Below are positions 1 to 9,372 of a stretch of DNA of 64,000 nucleotides, piece after piece. How positions within the stretch are numbered: position 1 is the stretch's first letter; every line of letters begins with the position of its first letter. The position numbers and the translations under genes are program-made. The stretch comes from Akanthomyces muscarius. Lineage: Eukaryota; Ascomycota; Sordariomycetes; Hypocreales; Cordycipitaceae. The notes under the pieces were generated by a model that was given only the letters and a program-made list of their open reading frames with translations, made no database searches and had not been told where the DNA came from. The stretch is from NCBI RefSeq assembly GCF_028009165.1, contig NC_079241.1, positions 4,278,001 to 4,342,000 of the forward strand, in the 5' to 3' direction.

Positions 1-1149
1 TCGTTCGAGGCCGTGCACGATACCTGTGTGGTTCCACCGGGTCAGCTTCGAAGCGGTACGGGCAACCAGTACGCGGTGTATACACCCTGGTATCGCTCAT
101 GGATGGCTCACATCCACTCAAATCTCGACTTGTTAGAATTACACGACGTTCCACCCAAGAATCCAGCCTCAGTACGAAAAGCGTTCATGAAGATCTTTGA
201 CTGCGAAATACCGGCTGCTCCGAAAGGAAAGGAACTGTCCGCGGAAGAGAAGAAGCGTTTCCATTCACTTTGGCCCTGCGGCGAGCATGAAGCCAAGGCC
301 CGCTTAGACAAGTTCTGTGAGGAGCGCGTTGGTGAGTATAGCGAGCAGAGGAATATCCCGAGCCACAATGGCACGTCGAGCCTCTCTATCCACTTGGCCA
401 GCGGCACAATCAGTGCGCGAACTTGCGTGCGTACCGCAAGAGACAGGAATAAGACAAAGAAGTTGGACGGCGGCCTTGATGGGATCAAAGTTTGGATCAG
501 TGAAGTCGCATGGAGAGACTTCTATCGCCATGTCTTGGTTAGATGGCCACATGTTTGGTAAGCACATAAATGGGAATGTCTCGTTTAATTATCTAACAGG
601 GTACTGTATAGCATGAACAAGCCGTATAAGCCGGACTACGCAGATATCGAATGGTCATATGACACCGATCACTTCAAGGCCTGGTGTGAGGGCAAAACTG
701 GGTTCCCCATTGTGGATGCTGCCATGCGACAGCTGAACCACACAGGTTACATGCACAACCGATGCCGCATGATTGTGGCGTCGTTCCTTTCTAAGGATCT
801 TCTTATTGATTGGCGAATGGGTGAAAAGTACTTCATGGAGCACCTCGCAGATGGCGATTTTTCAAGCAACAACGGCGGCTGGGGCTTCAGCGCCAGTGTT
901 GGAGTCGACCCGCAGCCGTACTTTCGCATCTTCAATCCACTTCGACAGAGCGAACGATTCGATCCTCAGGGTGAGTACATCCGCGAATGGGTGCCAGAGT
1001 TGAAAGACTTCGACAACAAAGAGATTCATGACCCGTATAATCGCGGCGCAGGAGATAAGGCAAAGAAGAATGGATATCCAAAGGCGATTGTCGAACACAG
1101 TGAATGTCGGACTCGGGCTCTGGCGGCGTACAAGGCGGCTGTGGCATAG
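1..1149 (+). CDS. phr1: Deoxyribodipyrimidine (CPD) photolyase, 3' part
   Basis: C-terminal part of a class I photolyase; the 5' end lies outside the window. Exons are <1..557 and 612..1149 (frame 1 from base 1). The intron has a GTAAGC donor and a TATAG acceptor, and joining restores the family phrase HVCMNKPYKPDY. The visible part is the FAD-binding helical domain: EVAWRDFYRHV, then TGFPIVDAAMRQL and TGYMHNRCRMIVASFLSKDLLIDWRMGE, which contact FAD and damaged DNA, and the 'NNGGWGFSASVGVDPQPYFR' segment. The protein repairs UV-induced pyrimidine dimers using blue light, in nucleus and probably mitochondria. The tail ends KAAVA. It faces RPS21 convergently. The conserved FAD-pocket residues argue for a repair enzyme rather than a cryptochrome, but the antenna domain is not visible. 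Confidence 0.95.
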
Positions 1150-1715
1150 GATCGTGGGTTTCCGAGATACTTCGGCAAGTGTATTAGTAGTGTAGGAAAA
1201 ATCTTAGAAGTTAGCTAGTTTTGTAATGGAATGAGCAGCCGTCTGCTCGCATGTCCGACCCGTATCTGTACCATGACAAGCAGTCTCAACTGTCACGGCT
1301 TTTTGAAGGCCAATAATAATCTGCGGCTTGGAGACTATCAGAGTAGCCTCAGAATTCTCAGCAATGGACAGACAGCGTCACAAGGAGCCCCGTGAGCCAG
1401 CCGGTGCGAGAAGACTTTTCCAGCCGGGAGCATAGCACCAATCACGCATCCACAAATCACTTCCAAGGCTCGCATGTTTTTGGACAAATTCGTAATTTTT
1501 TTGTGTCTTCGAAATCGAGCCGAGACGCCTCGAATTGGATTTTGCTAAATGCAGGCCAACTCTAAGTTCCACAAATGCATCCTTCCCGAAACCAATCCCA
1601 AACTATCGGGGTCGTTAGCATTGCTGTGCTGAATGCTGGTTCCGAGTTCCGTCACCCGGGTATTATGCACCTTTCACTCTATTTTTTTCGTTTCTTTTCG
1701 TCATATGTAAAACAT
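1150..1715. other. Convergent intergenic region
   Basis: 3' flanks of the photolyase and RPS21 genes. AT-rich stretches suit 3' UTRs and poly(A) sites for both strands. No coding sequence or repeat is seen. Confidence 0.7.
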
Positions 1716-2081
1716 TTATCGCTGAGCAGACCAGACGGCCTTGACGAGGCCATCACGCTGAGCCAGACGGTTCATGGCGTCGTCGGACTCGCCCATGGCG
1801 CGGACGAAGCCGCAGAGGGCGTAGACGTGGTTCTCGCCGGGGACGGCACGGCCGTTCTCGTCAACCTTGGCAATGGAGATCTGGACAGAGCCGTGATCCT
1901 TGGCCTTGATGATGCGGTTGGTAGCGCTGCACTTGCGGGGGACGTAGCTGTATATCGGAGTCGCAACATTAGTACATCATCTTTCTTCTTCGCCTATCGG
2001 TTCTGGATATCGAATTGGTATTGTGTCGGGGGTTTCGGTGCTGCCTTACAGATCGACGATCTCGCCACGGTCGTTCTCCAT
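1716..2081 (-). CDS. RPS21: 40S ribosomal protein S21 (eS21)
   Basis: Small ribosomal subunit protein of 87 residues, the exact usual length of fungal eS21. Two exons on the minus strand: 2081..2050 and 1947..1716. The 102-nt intron (GTAAGG donor, ACAG acceptor) splits the Leu codon in '[19 protein letters not shown]'. Downstream the conserved segments [35 protein letters not shown] and [15 protein letters not shown] are readable, ending VWSAQR. The early phase-2 intron splits the protein so that no single open frame shows it. It sits head-to-head with SLX4. eS21 acts late in 40S maturation and lies near the mRNA exit side of the subunit. Identification rests on end-to-end similarity to eS21 and is secure. 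Confidence 0.96.
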
Positions 2082-2510
2082 CTTGACGGTGTTGTGAGGG
2101 TGTTTGGGGATGTAGAGGTAGTCGTGATGCGCTGGTGGGATAGCCTCGTAAAGTCGTGACCTCGAAATTTGCCGTGGCGCCGAATAATTTCGTGGGGCGG
2201 GGAGGGCTTTCTGTGCGTCACATGACCTATCATGTGATAGCGTGGACGTCTCGCGACGGTGCTGAGCCAATCAAAGCGCGCAATCGCGCGCCAACGCCAA
2301 TCGGGCCCCTCAAGACATCTGGCAGCTGCGTATCCACTTTGATTGACTTGAACGCTTCAGATAACCTGCGACAAGCAACTCGCGACGCAATCGCCTCCGC
2401 ATAAAGTGCTTGTTCGGAGGCGGTGCTAGCAGGAAAGTACACAAACCATTCTGCTGCGCCTTAATGGTTCGAGATGCGCTCTGCGCACTCGACCACATGT
2501 CTCTGGCGCA
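2082..2510. promoter_or_regulatory. Divergent promoter RPS21 / SLX4
   Basis: 429 bp between two start codons pointing away from each other, so both promoters must lie here. It holds a perfect E-box-type inverted repeat (separate entry). No other clear element was recognised. Either gene may have a 5' UTR intron that cannot be seen. Confidence 0.75.
2218..2237. promoter_or_regulatory. Inverted E-box pair TCACATGA-N4-TCATGTGA
   Basis: Two perfectly inverted 8-bp arms around a CCTA spacer, about 137 bp upstream of the RPS21 start. CACATG/CATGTG are E-box cores of the kind bound by bHLH factors such as Cbf1. Cbf1-like sites occur at ribosomal protein promoters in several ascomycetes; binding here is inferred. 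Confidence 0.45.
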
Positions 2511-4955
2511 ATGGCTTCTCCTGAAATGTTTCTGTCGTCACCGTCACGTCCAAAGCGCCGCATCGCAACTTCCCCACTCGTGATATCCTCCTCGCCAGAT
2601 CTCCCCTCACTTCAAAATTTGGGATCGCGACCGCCGAGACCTCCAATTTTCAAGTCGTCGACTCGCACAACCCCAACTCACCAGCGGCACCGGAACGGCT
2701 TCACTTCGGCGCCAAACCCCGAGCCGGAGACCGTGAACCTGTCGCCAACATCTGGAGCTGCTGTTCACGAGTCGCAATATAGAATCCCCAACAAAGAACG
2801 ACCACATCAATTCCCTGGGATTAATGACATGGGAAAGAAAAGTGCTGATCAGGACACGGCTCGCGTACCCTTTCTGCTTTCGTCGTCTCCTACAAGCATA
2901 CCTCACGGGGCTTCGACTGAAAGCAAGTACTTCGAAAAACCAGCACTCGATCCCTCCGAATCCGAAGATACTGCCACAATCGCTAAAGCCCCGACGCGAG
3001 ACGCAGCTTTGAATATCGAACGAGCACCTGCGAGACGCCTGGAATGGACACCGCCGAAACAGAAGTCGCCAATAATCATTGAGCATGAAAATCTCAATCC
3101 ATCAGCGACCCAGGCATCTAATGTGGATATCGAGGGGGGCGGTACGCTGTCCAGGGTTCTCGAAGCTTTCAAGTGCGATGGCATCTTGACCTCGACTGCA
3201 GCAACCCGATCCGACGAAGACGGTGCCGTCTTTCGGAAACGCAAGCTGATCGATGCGGTGTCAGTGAGATCTGAACAAAGCCCGTCAGTAGCTCCTGAGC
3301 CTACGAATGCCAAGAAGAAGAAGGCCCCAAAAAAGAAACCACGAACTATCACGGGGCTGGCTACTGCTGCGTATAAGCTCGCTAGCCAAACTGACCCGAG
3401 CGTTGGGGAGGAAATCCAAAAGCAGGCATCAAATGCAGATACTCAAGCTGCAGCAACCAACTCTGAGGAGAAAGCATTAGCAAAGAAAACAAGAAAGCGT
3501 ACCGCCAAAGCTCCGAAAAAGACGAAGAAAAAGGAACCGCCGCCCAAGCCCATGCTATTGTCACCTAGCGCGGCGCTGCGTCAAGTTGCAAATCAGGACT
3601 TTCTTTTTGGAACCTCGAGTCAGCTGGCCCAAGAACACTCCCCTGGATTCCTACGAGATTTGGCAACCGCTATGAAAACTTCAAATGAAATCGATTACGT
3701 CTCAATCGCGACGCCAATCAACAGCGATGCTATTGAGCCTCCGGTGGCGAAGCGCTCGCTTTGGGACGCAGCGGCCCGCGATGAAGACGGAGACCTGTTT
3801 GACCTGGGAGTCCAAGAACTGGCCCAGAAGTCGCAAGAATTGCCCGTTCCCGAGGCACAGGCCGATCCTTTTGGATACGTCAGAGATGCAAGCCCCACTG
3901 CGGACGATTCATTTCTTAGCCTCTCTGATGCATTACAGCCGCAACAGTTGCCCGGCGTGGGAAACCCAAATGCAGAGCAAACAAGCCCCGCGCCTTGCTC
4001 TCAGGATACCGGTCATGTGCCCCCCGCACCGGAATCGTCAAACTTGCGACCTCGTCCCAATTTCGATCTCTATACAGATGCACAATTGGCTAGTGCTGTC
4101 TCATCCTACGGGTTCAAGAATGTACGTCAAAGAGGAGCACGCATCGCGCTCCTAGACAAATGTTGGCAAGGCAAAAATCAAATTGGTGCTGTTACAGGCG
4201 CAAGATCTGCTTCGACGCTCACCGGACCAGTCCTGCGGTCACCCGTCAAATCAGGTCGGGCAAAGTCGCCCGTCACGACACCTGCTCGCCCAGAGTCATC
4301 TTTGGCTAGTGCATCGCAGCCACAAGAGCCGCCTCCATCAGCCCAGCAGCCCATGAGTCCACCGAGGCGGCCCCGCGGCAGACCACGAAAAGCGCCAGTA
4401 CCAACGCCAGCATTGTCAGAGACTGTTTCCCTTTGCGCTGCAGCCATGCTGCATCCAGCTGCCACGAAGTTAGCCCCTAGCACGCCTAAGCGCAGCAAAG
4501 CCAAGAACTCTAGAGTTGTCGTCGAAATTCCAGACTCTGAATCAGAACTTGACGAAGTTGACGCTCTACTCTCCGATTCACCATCTTCAGTGCCAGATGA
4601 GACGTTTTCTCCCTCGCAAGGCGTGGACCTGTCTTTGTCTATGGAGGAAGACTCCGAACTGTCTATTGCAGTGTCGCCTGGTGGCAAGCCGGCCTCTTTT
4701 GAGTTTATTAGCAAGGCAGTCACTTCCGCACCTAGGACCAAAGACGTCAGCAACCCATCCTGGCATGAAAAGATACTCATGTACGACCCGATCATCCTCG
4801 AGGACCTTACTGCATGGCTAAACTGTGGGCCGCTCACCCAAGCTGGCTACGATGATGAGGTGAGCTCGGGGGAGGTGAAGAAGTGGTGTGAATCAAGAAG
4901 CATATGCTGCCTCTGGAAGGTCAACTTGCGAGGGAAGGAGAGAAAACGATATTGA
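2511..4955 (+). CDS. SLX4: Structure-specific endonuclease subunit SLX4
   Basis: Single-exon protein of 814 residues, typical for filamentous-fungal SLX4. SLX4 is the scaffold that activates the SLX1 nuclease and cuts branched DNA such as flaps, stalled forks and Holliday junctions. The N-terminal 500 residues are low-complexity, with many Ser/Pro and a Lys-rich block near 265-345. A conserved segment follows near 515-550 (FDLYTDAQLASAVSSYGF..., then ALLDKCW), which is the family's SAP-like motif. An AT-hook-like RPRGRPRK lies near 619. The C-terminal SLX1-binding domain spans about 750-814 (MYDPIILEDLTAWLN..., VKKWCESRSICCLWKVNLRG, KERKRY). The start is the first ATG of the frame. Many Ser/Thr-Pro sites in the disordered part suggest cell-cycle phosphorylation (inference). 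Confidence 0.95.
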   Translation: MASPEMFLSSPSRPKRRIATSPLVISSSPDLPSLQNLGSRPPRPPIFKSSTRTTPTHQRHRNGFTSAPNPEPETVNLSPTSGAAVHESQYRIPNKERPHQFPGINDMGKKSADQDTARVPFLLSSSPTSIPHGASTESKYFEKPALDPSESEDTATIAKAPTRDAALNIERAPARRLEWTPPKQKSPIIIEHENLNPSATQASNVDIEGGGTLSRVLEAFKCDGILTSTAATRSDEDGAVFRKRKLIDAVSVRSEQSPSVAPEPTNAKKKKAPKKKPRTITGLATAAYKLASQTDPSVGEEIQKQASNADTQAAATNSEEKALAKKTRKRTAKAPKKTKKKEPPPKPMLLSPSAALRQVANQDFLFGTSSQLAQEHSPGFLRDLATAMKTSNEIDYVSIATPINSDAIEPPVAKRSLWDAAARDEDGDLFDLGVQELAQKSQELPVPEAQADPFGYVRDASPTADDSFLSLSDALQPQQLPGVGNPNAEQTSPAPCSQDTGHVPPAPESSNLRPRPNFDLYTDAQLASAVSSYGFKNVRQRGARIALLDKCWQGKNQIGAVTGARSASTLTGPVLRSPVKSGRAKSPVTTPARPESSLASASQPQEPPPSAQQPMSPPRRPRGRPRKAPVPTPALSETVSLCAAAMLHPAATKLAPSTPKRSKAKNSRVVVEIPDSESELDEVDALLSDSPSSVPDETFSPSQGVDLSLSMEEDSELSIAVSPGGKPASFEFISKAVTSAPRTKDVSNPSWHEKILMYDPIILEDLTAWLNCGPLTQAGYDDEVSSGEVKKWCESRSICCLWKVNLRGKERKRY

Positions 4956-5390
4956 TGTGGCCATTACTACTATGTTTGATATTTATAAGTTTTTTGCATT
5001 TTCAGCGTGGCGTCGGTCTTTCGGCTTGGGTTAGGAGCATTTCACTTATTCATGGCCATTGGAAATGAAGCCTGTATTTTTGAGTAACCTCATTACACAA
5101 ACCGCGATATCAATCATTACAATTCAGCTTAGATACAGAATTCAGCGGTGCAAACGTATTGCAATGTTATTACTGTCAAACACGATGAAAGCAACTTGGT
5201 ATCTGCGGCTGCTTTGAATATTAAACTGTGTGGGGCCGCTACGGCACATCAGCAATGTCCGGCGCAAGTCCGCCGTACCTCGGCAGCATGGCTCGTTCCC
5301 CGCAAACAAGCTTGAGAATACTGGTACTTCAGAGCACGCCCCGGACGGTTATACAGCTAGTATAGCCGTTCCGACGACGTTGGACTTTTC
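4956..5390. other. Intergenic region between SLX4 and the Nudix gene
   Basis: Holds the SLX4 3' UTR (AT-rich, TATTTATAAG just after the stop) and the promoter of the Nudix gene. Nothing else is recognised. Confidence 0.6.
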
Positions 5391-6736
5391 ATGAATTCAC
5401 ACATATACATCGTCGCAGGACGAATATCGCCAATCGCCACCCGAGTTGCTGCCACCAGACCTGTTGCCGTAGCTGCTTCCAGCCTCAACTTGTCCACCCC
5501 GGCGGTCTCCGTGCACCGCGCTCGCGCCCCCAACTCACAACGTCATCGCCAGCAACGGCGGCAATTCTCGAGTCCTGCCACTTCCGCGAACACCGCAACA
5601 GCAACAACAACAACCACCGAATCCACAAAGCACCGCAGAATGGCAAAGGACGGCGAACCTCCCGCGCCTCGGCCCAGCGCGTCCGTCGTGCTGCTGTCGC
5701 CCTCCAACGAGATCCTGCTGCTGCACCGCGTCAAGACCTCGTCGTCGTTTGCGTCGGCGCACGTCTTCCCCGGCGGAAACGTGGACCCGTTCCACGACGG
5801 CGACGTTCCGGCCGAGGGCAACCCCGACAAGCACCGCGACGGCCCGGCGTACCGTCTGTGCGCCATCCGAGAGACGTTTGAGGAGTCGGGCATCCTGCTG
5901 GCCAAGAAGGACGGCAAGCTGGTGCAGATCCCGGAGAAGGAGAGAGAGGAGGCGCGCAAGCAAATCCACGCTCGCAAGGTCAAGTTTGGCGACTGGCTCA
6001 AGTCAATCGGCGCCACCGCAGACACAGGTACGCCATACTACAAGGATGCGGCAGACTGCCGAGGACCCGATGCTAACTATCCCGGCGCACAGAGTCCCTC
6101 ATTCCCTACACGCGCTGGCTGACGCCCGTTACCGTGCCCAAGCGCTTCACCACGCAAATGTACCTCTACCTGCTCCCGCTGACGCGCCGCGACGTGCCCT
6201 CCAAGATGGTGATCCCGACGGCGGACGGCGGCATCGAGCACACGGCGGCGCTCTTTGCCGAGCCGCAGGCGTGGCTCAAGCAGGCGAACCAGGGCGAGAT
6301 CATCCTCTTCCCGCCGCAGTACTTTATCCTCGACACAGTCGGGCGGCACGTGGGCGGCGGCAGGCCGGGCTCCCTCGAGGAGGAGTCGAAGCGCTTCATG
6401 CAGGAGCGCCGGCGGCTGCTCAAGTTTGTCAAGCAGGTGCCGACGGCGACGACGGCGCTGGGCCGGGCGCACCCGTCGGCGCAGGTTCCCTGGGCCGACA
6501 AGGTCATCAGCCCGGTGCCCATGTACATGCGCGATAAGGACGGCGACCGCCGCGCCGTCCTGTCGCTCGCCCACCCGGGGCCGGAGCTCGAGGGCTCGGA
6601 CCGCGTGGGCGACTTTGAGAGGGTGGTGCTGACCAAGTTTGGCAAGAACGGGCCGACGGGCGTCGAGGTGAGACTGCGCGAGGAGGTTCTCGACGAGGAT
6701 GCGCAGCCCAAGGAAGGGCGTCTGGAGAAGCTGTAA
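5391..6736 (+). CDS. NUDT19-like Nudix hydrolase, probably mitochondrial
   Basis: Two exons, 5391..6027 and 6093..6736 (GTACGC donor, CACAG acceptor, branch site GCTAAC), giving 426 residues. The Nudix fold starts after residue 90 (SASVVLLSPSNEILLLHRV). The Nudix box is split: FPGGNVDPF comes first, a roughly 25-residue insert follows, then RLCAIRETFEESGILL with the metal-binding REXXEE. That split box is a mark of the NUDT19/RP2 group, whose members cleave CoA and acyl-CoA diphosphates; the substrate here is inferred. The first 80 residues are rich in Arg, Ala and Ser without acids and end in RRQFSS, like a mitochondrial presequence. A second in-frame ATG at 5640 (MAKDGEPP) would give a form without it. 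The end, EKL, is not a proper peroxisomal PTS1. Confidence 0.88.
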
Positions 6737-8087
6737 ATCGAGTCATTTTCTTCTGGCTGTATAATGTAGATACTTGGTAGATATATAACATTGAATGGAT
6801 AGACAAATGTCGACCACTTCCATGCTGAGAGCTGCTCTATTGCCAGCGACAAGTGAAGAGAGTAGAGATGAGACATGATTGATGTTCGTTTTGCTCGTGA
6901 CCTGATTGCCGACAAGAATGGCGGCGAAGAATCTAGAGGCGGGGTTTCAGATGTGTTCTTTAGGGTAGCCGACACGAGTAGGTATGTGAAGCTTGATATT
7001 GGGCTGGTACTGCTCAGTCTCCGTCTAATGCTGAAGAAATTGTATAGACGATATGAGAAAATCAAGTCAGCATTTCTTTCTTGAAGCAAAAAGGAGCAAT
7101 CACTTGCGCTGTCGATAATTGCCGACTTGTCATCCTTTGCTTTGACGACGTCGTGGAGACATGTTTGTCACATTCGCTGACGCTGGAACCGACAGCAAAG
7201 GTCCGCGAATTTTCAAGCCACTTGATAAACATGTTTAAGCCACGAATTAGCATGTTTTGAGTTTAACGCAATTATTGACAGCCCACCCGACAAAGGCAAG
7301 AATTAAAAAGAAGCTTGATTGAAGCTTTTGCGTGCATTTGAGCAAGTTTTCCCACGCTGCAAGCCCCGCCCCACGGCCAGCCGCGTCTAGACTAACACAG
7401 ACACAGGTGTACCCCTGCTTGTTGACCCTCAGCCCTGTCTTGCGGCATAAAAAGAAGGCCCCATGGTCAAGAGCTGCTGGGAAACACTGGTGAAAAAGGC
7501 CAAGACGGAAACAAAATACCAAGACATGGAGAAGCATGCTCATCATGGGTTTTGCATCAATGCTGCGAACGGCCGGGGCAAATGCATGCATGCCATGGGG
7601 CTACGTATTGGTGCGGCCCCACACCTCCGGAAAGGCGACTTACATGCATGTTTCAAGGATCCAGCTGGTTTACTCGAGGAGCACAAAAAAAGAAATGCGA
7701 TGAAAACCCCATATTTCCTCTCAGCTCGGTAGCCTGTAGAAAGTCCAGCTGGATATTAATCAAGTATAAATGCTCTCAAAGCTGGGGCCGGGCTGGCCGC
7801 TAGTGAAAGCCCGACTGTGGGCGGCGGCCTCGCACATACCCCCCGGCCTCTTTTTGTACATGCGGTAACGGCGATGGTGCATGTTGATGCGAAAAAATAA
7901 TAATGCGACGTTGCCCAACTAGATCCAGTTGGAGAACGTGCGCCGTGCGCTAGTTTAAACGGTCTATATAGCTCTCGCCGTCGCCGCCCGTTGTCATGAC
8001 CAGCCTTAACCCTCTCTTGTCTTCTCACCTCCCACTGTCGATAGCTCTCTTCTCAATTGACAACAGCCCGCCAAGACCATCATCACC
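6737..8087. other. Intergenic region upstream of the BIM1-like gene
   Basis: 1.35 kb with only short chance reading frames. The Nudix 3' UTR lies on the left and the promoter of the BIM1-like gene on the right. No repeat or RNA gene was recognised. Confidence 0.6.
7964..7970 (+). promoter_or_regulatory. TATA-like box of the BIM1-like gene
   Basis: CTATATA, 118 bp upstream of the ATG. The leader that follows is pyrimidine-rich, as in well-expressed fungal genes. Functional assignment is inference. Confidence 0.4.
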
Positions 8088-8855
8088 ATGCTCACCAAGA
8101 TCGCCCTACTCCTGGCTGCTTCCCGCGCCGTCACTGCCCATTTCGGCCTGACGCAGCCCCAATGGCGCGCCGACACACTCGCCGCCGAGAATGAGGCCAA
8201 GTACAGCCAGTGGAACTACCCATGTGAGCCACAGCCCAGACCGCCTGCCTGCCTGCCTGCCCTGCAACTATTTTCACGTTCCTGCCTCCACAGCACCATG
8301 TACTGACGCTTTGGACGAACAGGCGCCGGCGTCCCGTACGGCGCGGGCAACACCACCGAGTGGCCCCTCGACGGCGGATCCCTCGAGCTGGACCTGCACC
8401 ACCCGTGGACCTACGTCTTTGTCAACCTCGGCCTCGGCGGCAACACGACAAACTTCAACCTGACGCTGACGCCCGACCTCTGGAACACGACCGGCCGCGG
8501 CACCTTCTGCGTCGACAAGCTCGCCGTCCCGGCGGGCATCGCCGACGGCACCCGCGCCACCCTCCAGGTCGTCACCTCGGGCGCTAGCGGCTCCGCCCTC
8601 TACAATTGCGCCGACATTCGCTTCTCCAAGGACGCCCAGCGCAACTCGACCTGCTCCAGCAAGGGCGTCACCCTCAACGAGGTCAAGCCGCAGGGCAGCT
8701 CCGGCGGCAACGCCTCGTGCACGAGCTCCGGCACACCTGCCCAGAGCAGCGCCGCTGGCAAGTCGGGCGCCGTTGTGGGCGCGGCCGTCAACGGTGGCAT
8801 GCTCGCGACCGTCGCTGGCGCGGCTGCTCTCTTTGCCTTAGGCTCAAGCCTGTAA
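8088..8855 (+). CDS. BIM1-like (X325) copper-binding GPI-anchored protein
   Basis: Two exons, 8088..8223 and 8323..8855 (GTGAGC donor, ACAG acceptor), giving 222 residues. A signal peptide (MLTKIALLLAASRAVTA) should be cleaved before His, leaving HFGLTQPQWR. An N-terminal His is the mark of the LPMO-like X325/BIM1 family, where it forms a copper site; the HHPW motif about 60 residues on is a candidate for the second His. NTT-type N-glycosylation sites and four spaced Cys follow. The Ser/Gly-rich tail (SSAAGKSGA) and final hydrophobic stretch (MLATVAGAAALFALGSSL) fit a GPI anchor. In Cryptococcus BIM1 helps copper uptake, and other members affect cell-wall chitin; enzyme activity has not been shown for the family. 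The intron carries a short CCTG tandem run near 8240-8258. Confidence 0.88.
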
Positions 8856-9372
8856 ATATGTGTTCATTCAGGGAAAGCATGATTGATGTACAAGAGTAGC
8901 GCATAATATATATGAATTGTAAATGAGAAGAAATGTGTATTTGAAATGTGAATTGTAATTCCATGAGTGGGACTGTTATGAAATCATGTATATGTATGCA
9001 TAGCCGACCCCATCCAAACACACCCGAAAACCAATCGCGCCTTGTAGAATATATGTACAGAGACCTCTACAAATAACAGTACAATGAGGGGTATCGACAA
9101 GATATTATTAACAGAAAAAAAAAATGGAACCATATATACTAAACACAGGTTAGTGGAAGCACTCTCCAACGTCTTCTTCAATCGCGCAAGAGACATACCT
9201 CATAGCCCATGCAAACGTGCGACGTAGCTCATGCAAAATGCTGTGTGCCCAACAATGTGAAGAAAAAAGAAGAATTTGCCACCATATGAAACCAAACAGG
9301 GTCATGCAAACATGCAAAAGGATCACCCAACAAATGCCGAAAACATGTTGTGAAATGCAGAAAAAGAAATCA
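8856..9372. other. Convergent intergenic region
   Basis: AT-rich 3' flanks of the BIM1-like gene and the downstream kinase, with an A10 run at 9115-9124. No gene is seen. Confidence 0.65.

Noticed and set aside
1575..2159. 194-codon plus-strand frame over RPS21
   Set aside because: It is the antisense of the real RPS21 exons and intron.
6890..6897. TTTGCTC copper-response-like motif upstream of the BIM1-like gene
   Set aside because: Single copy about 1.2 kb from the start and inside the neighbour's 3' flank; a 7-mer is likely by chance.
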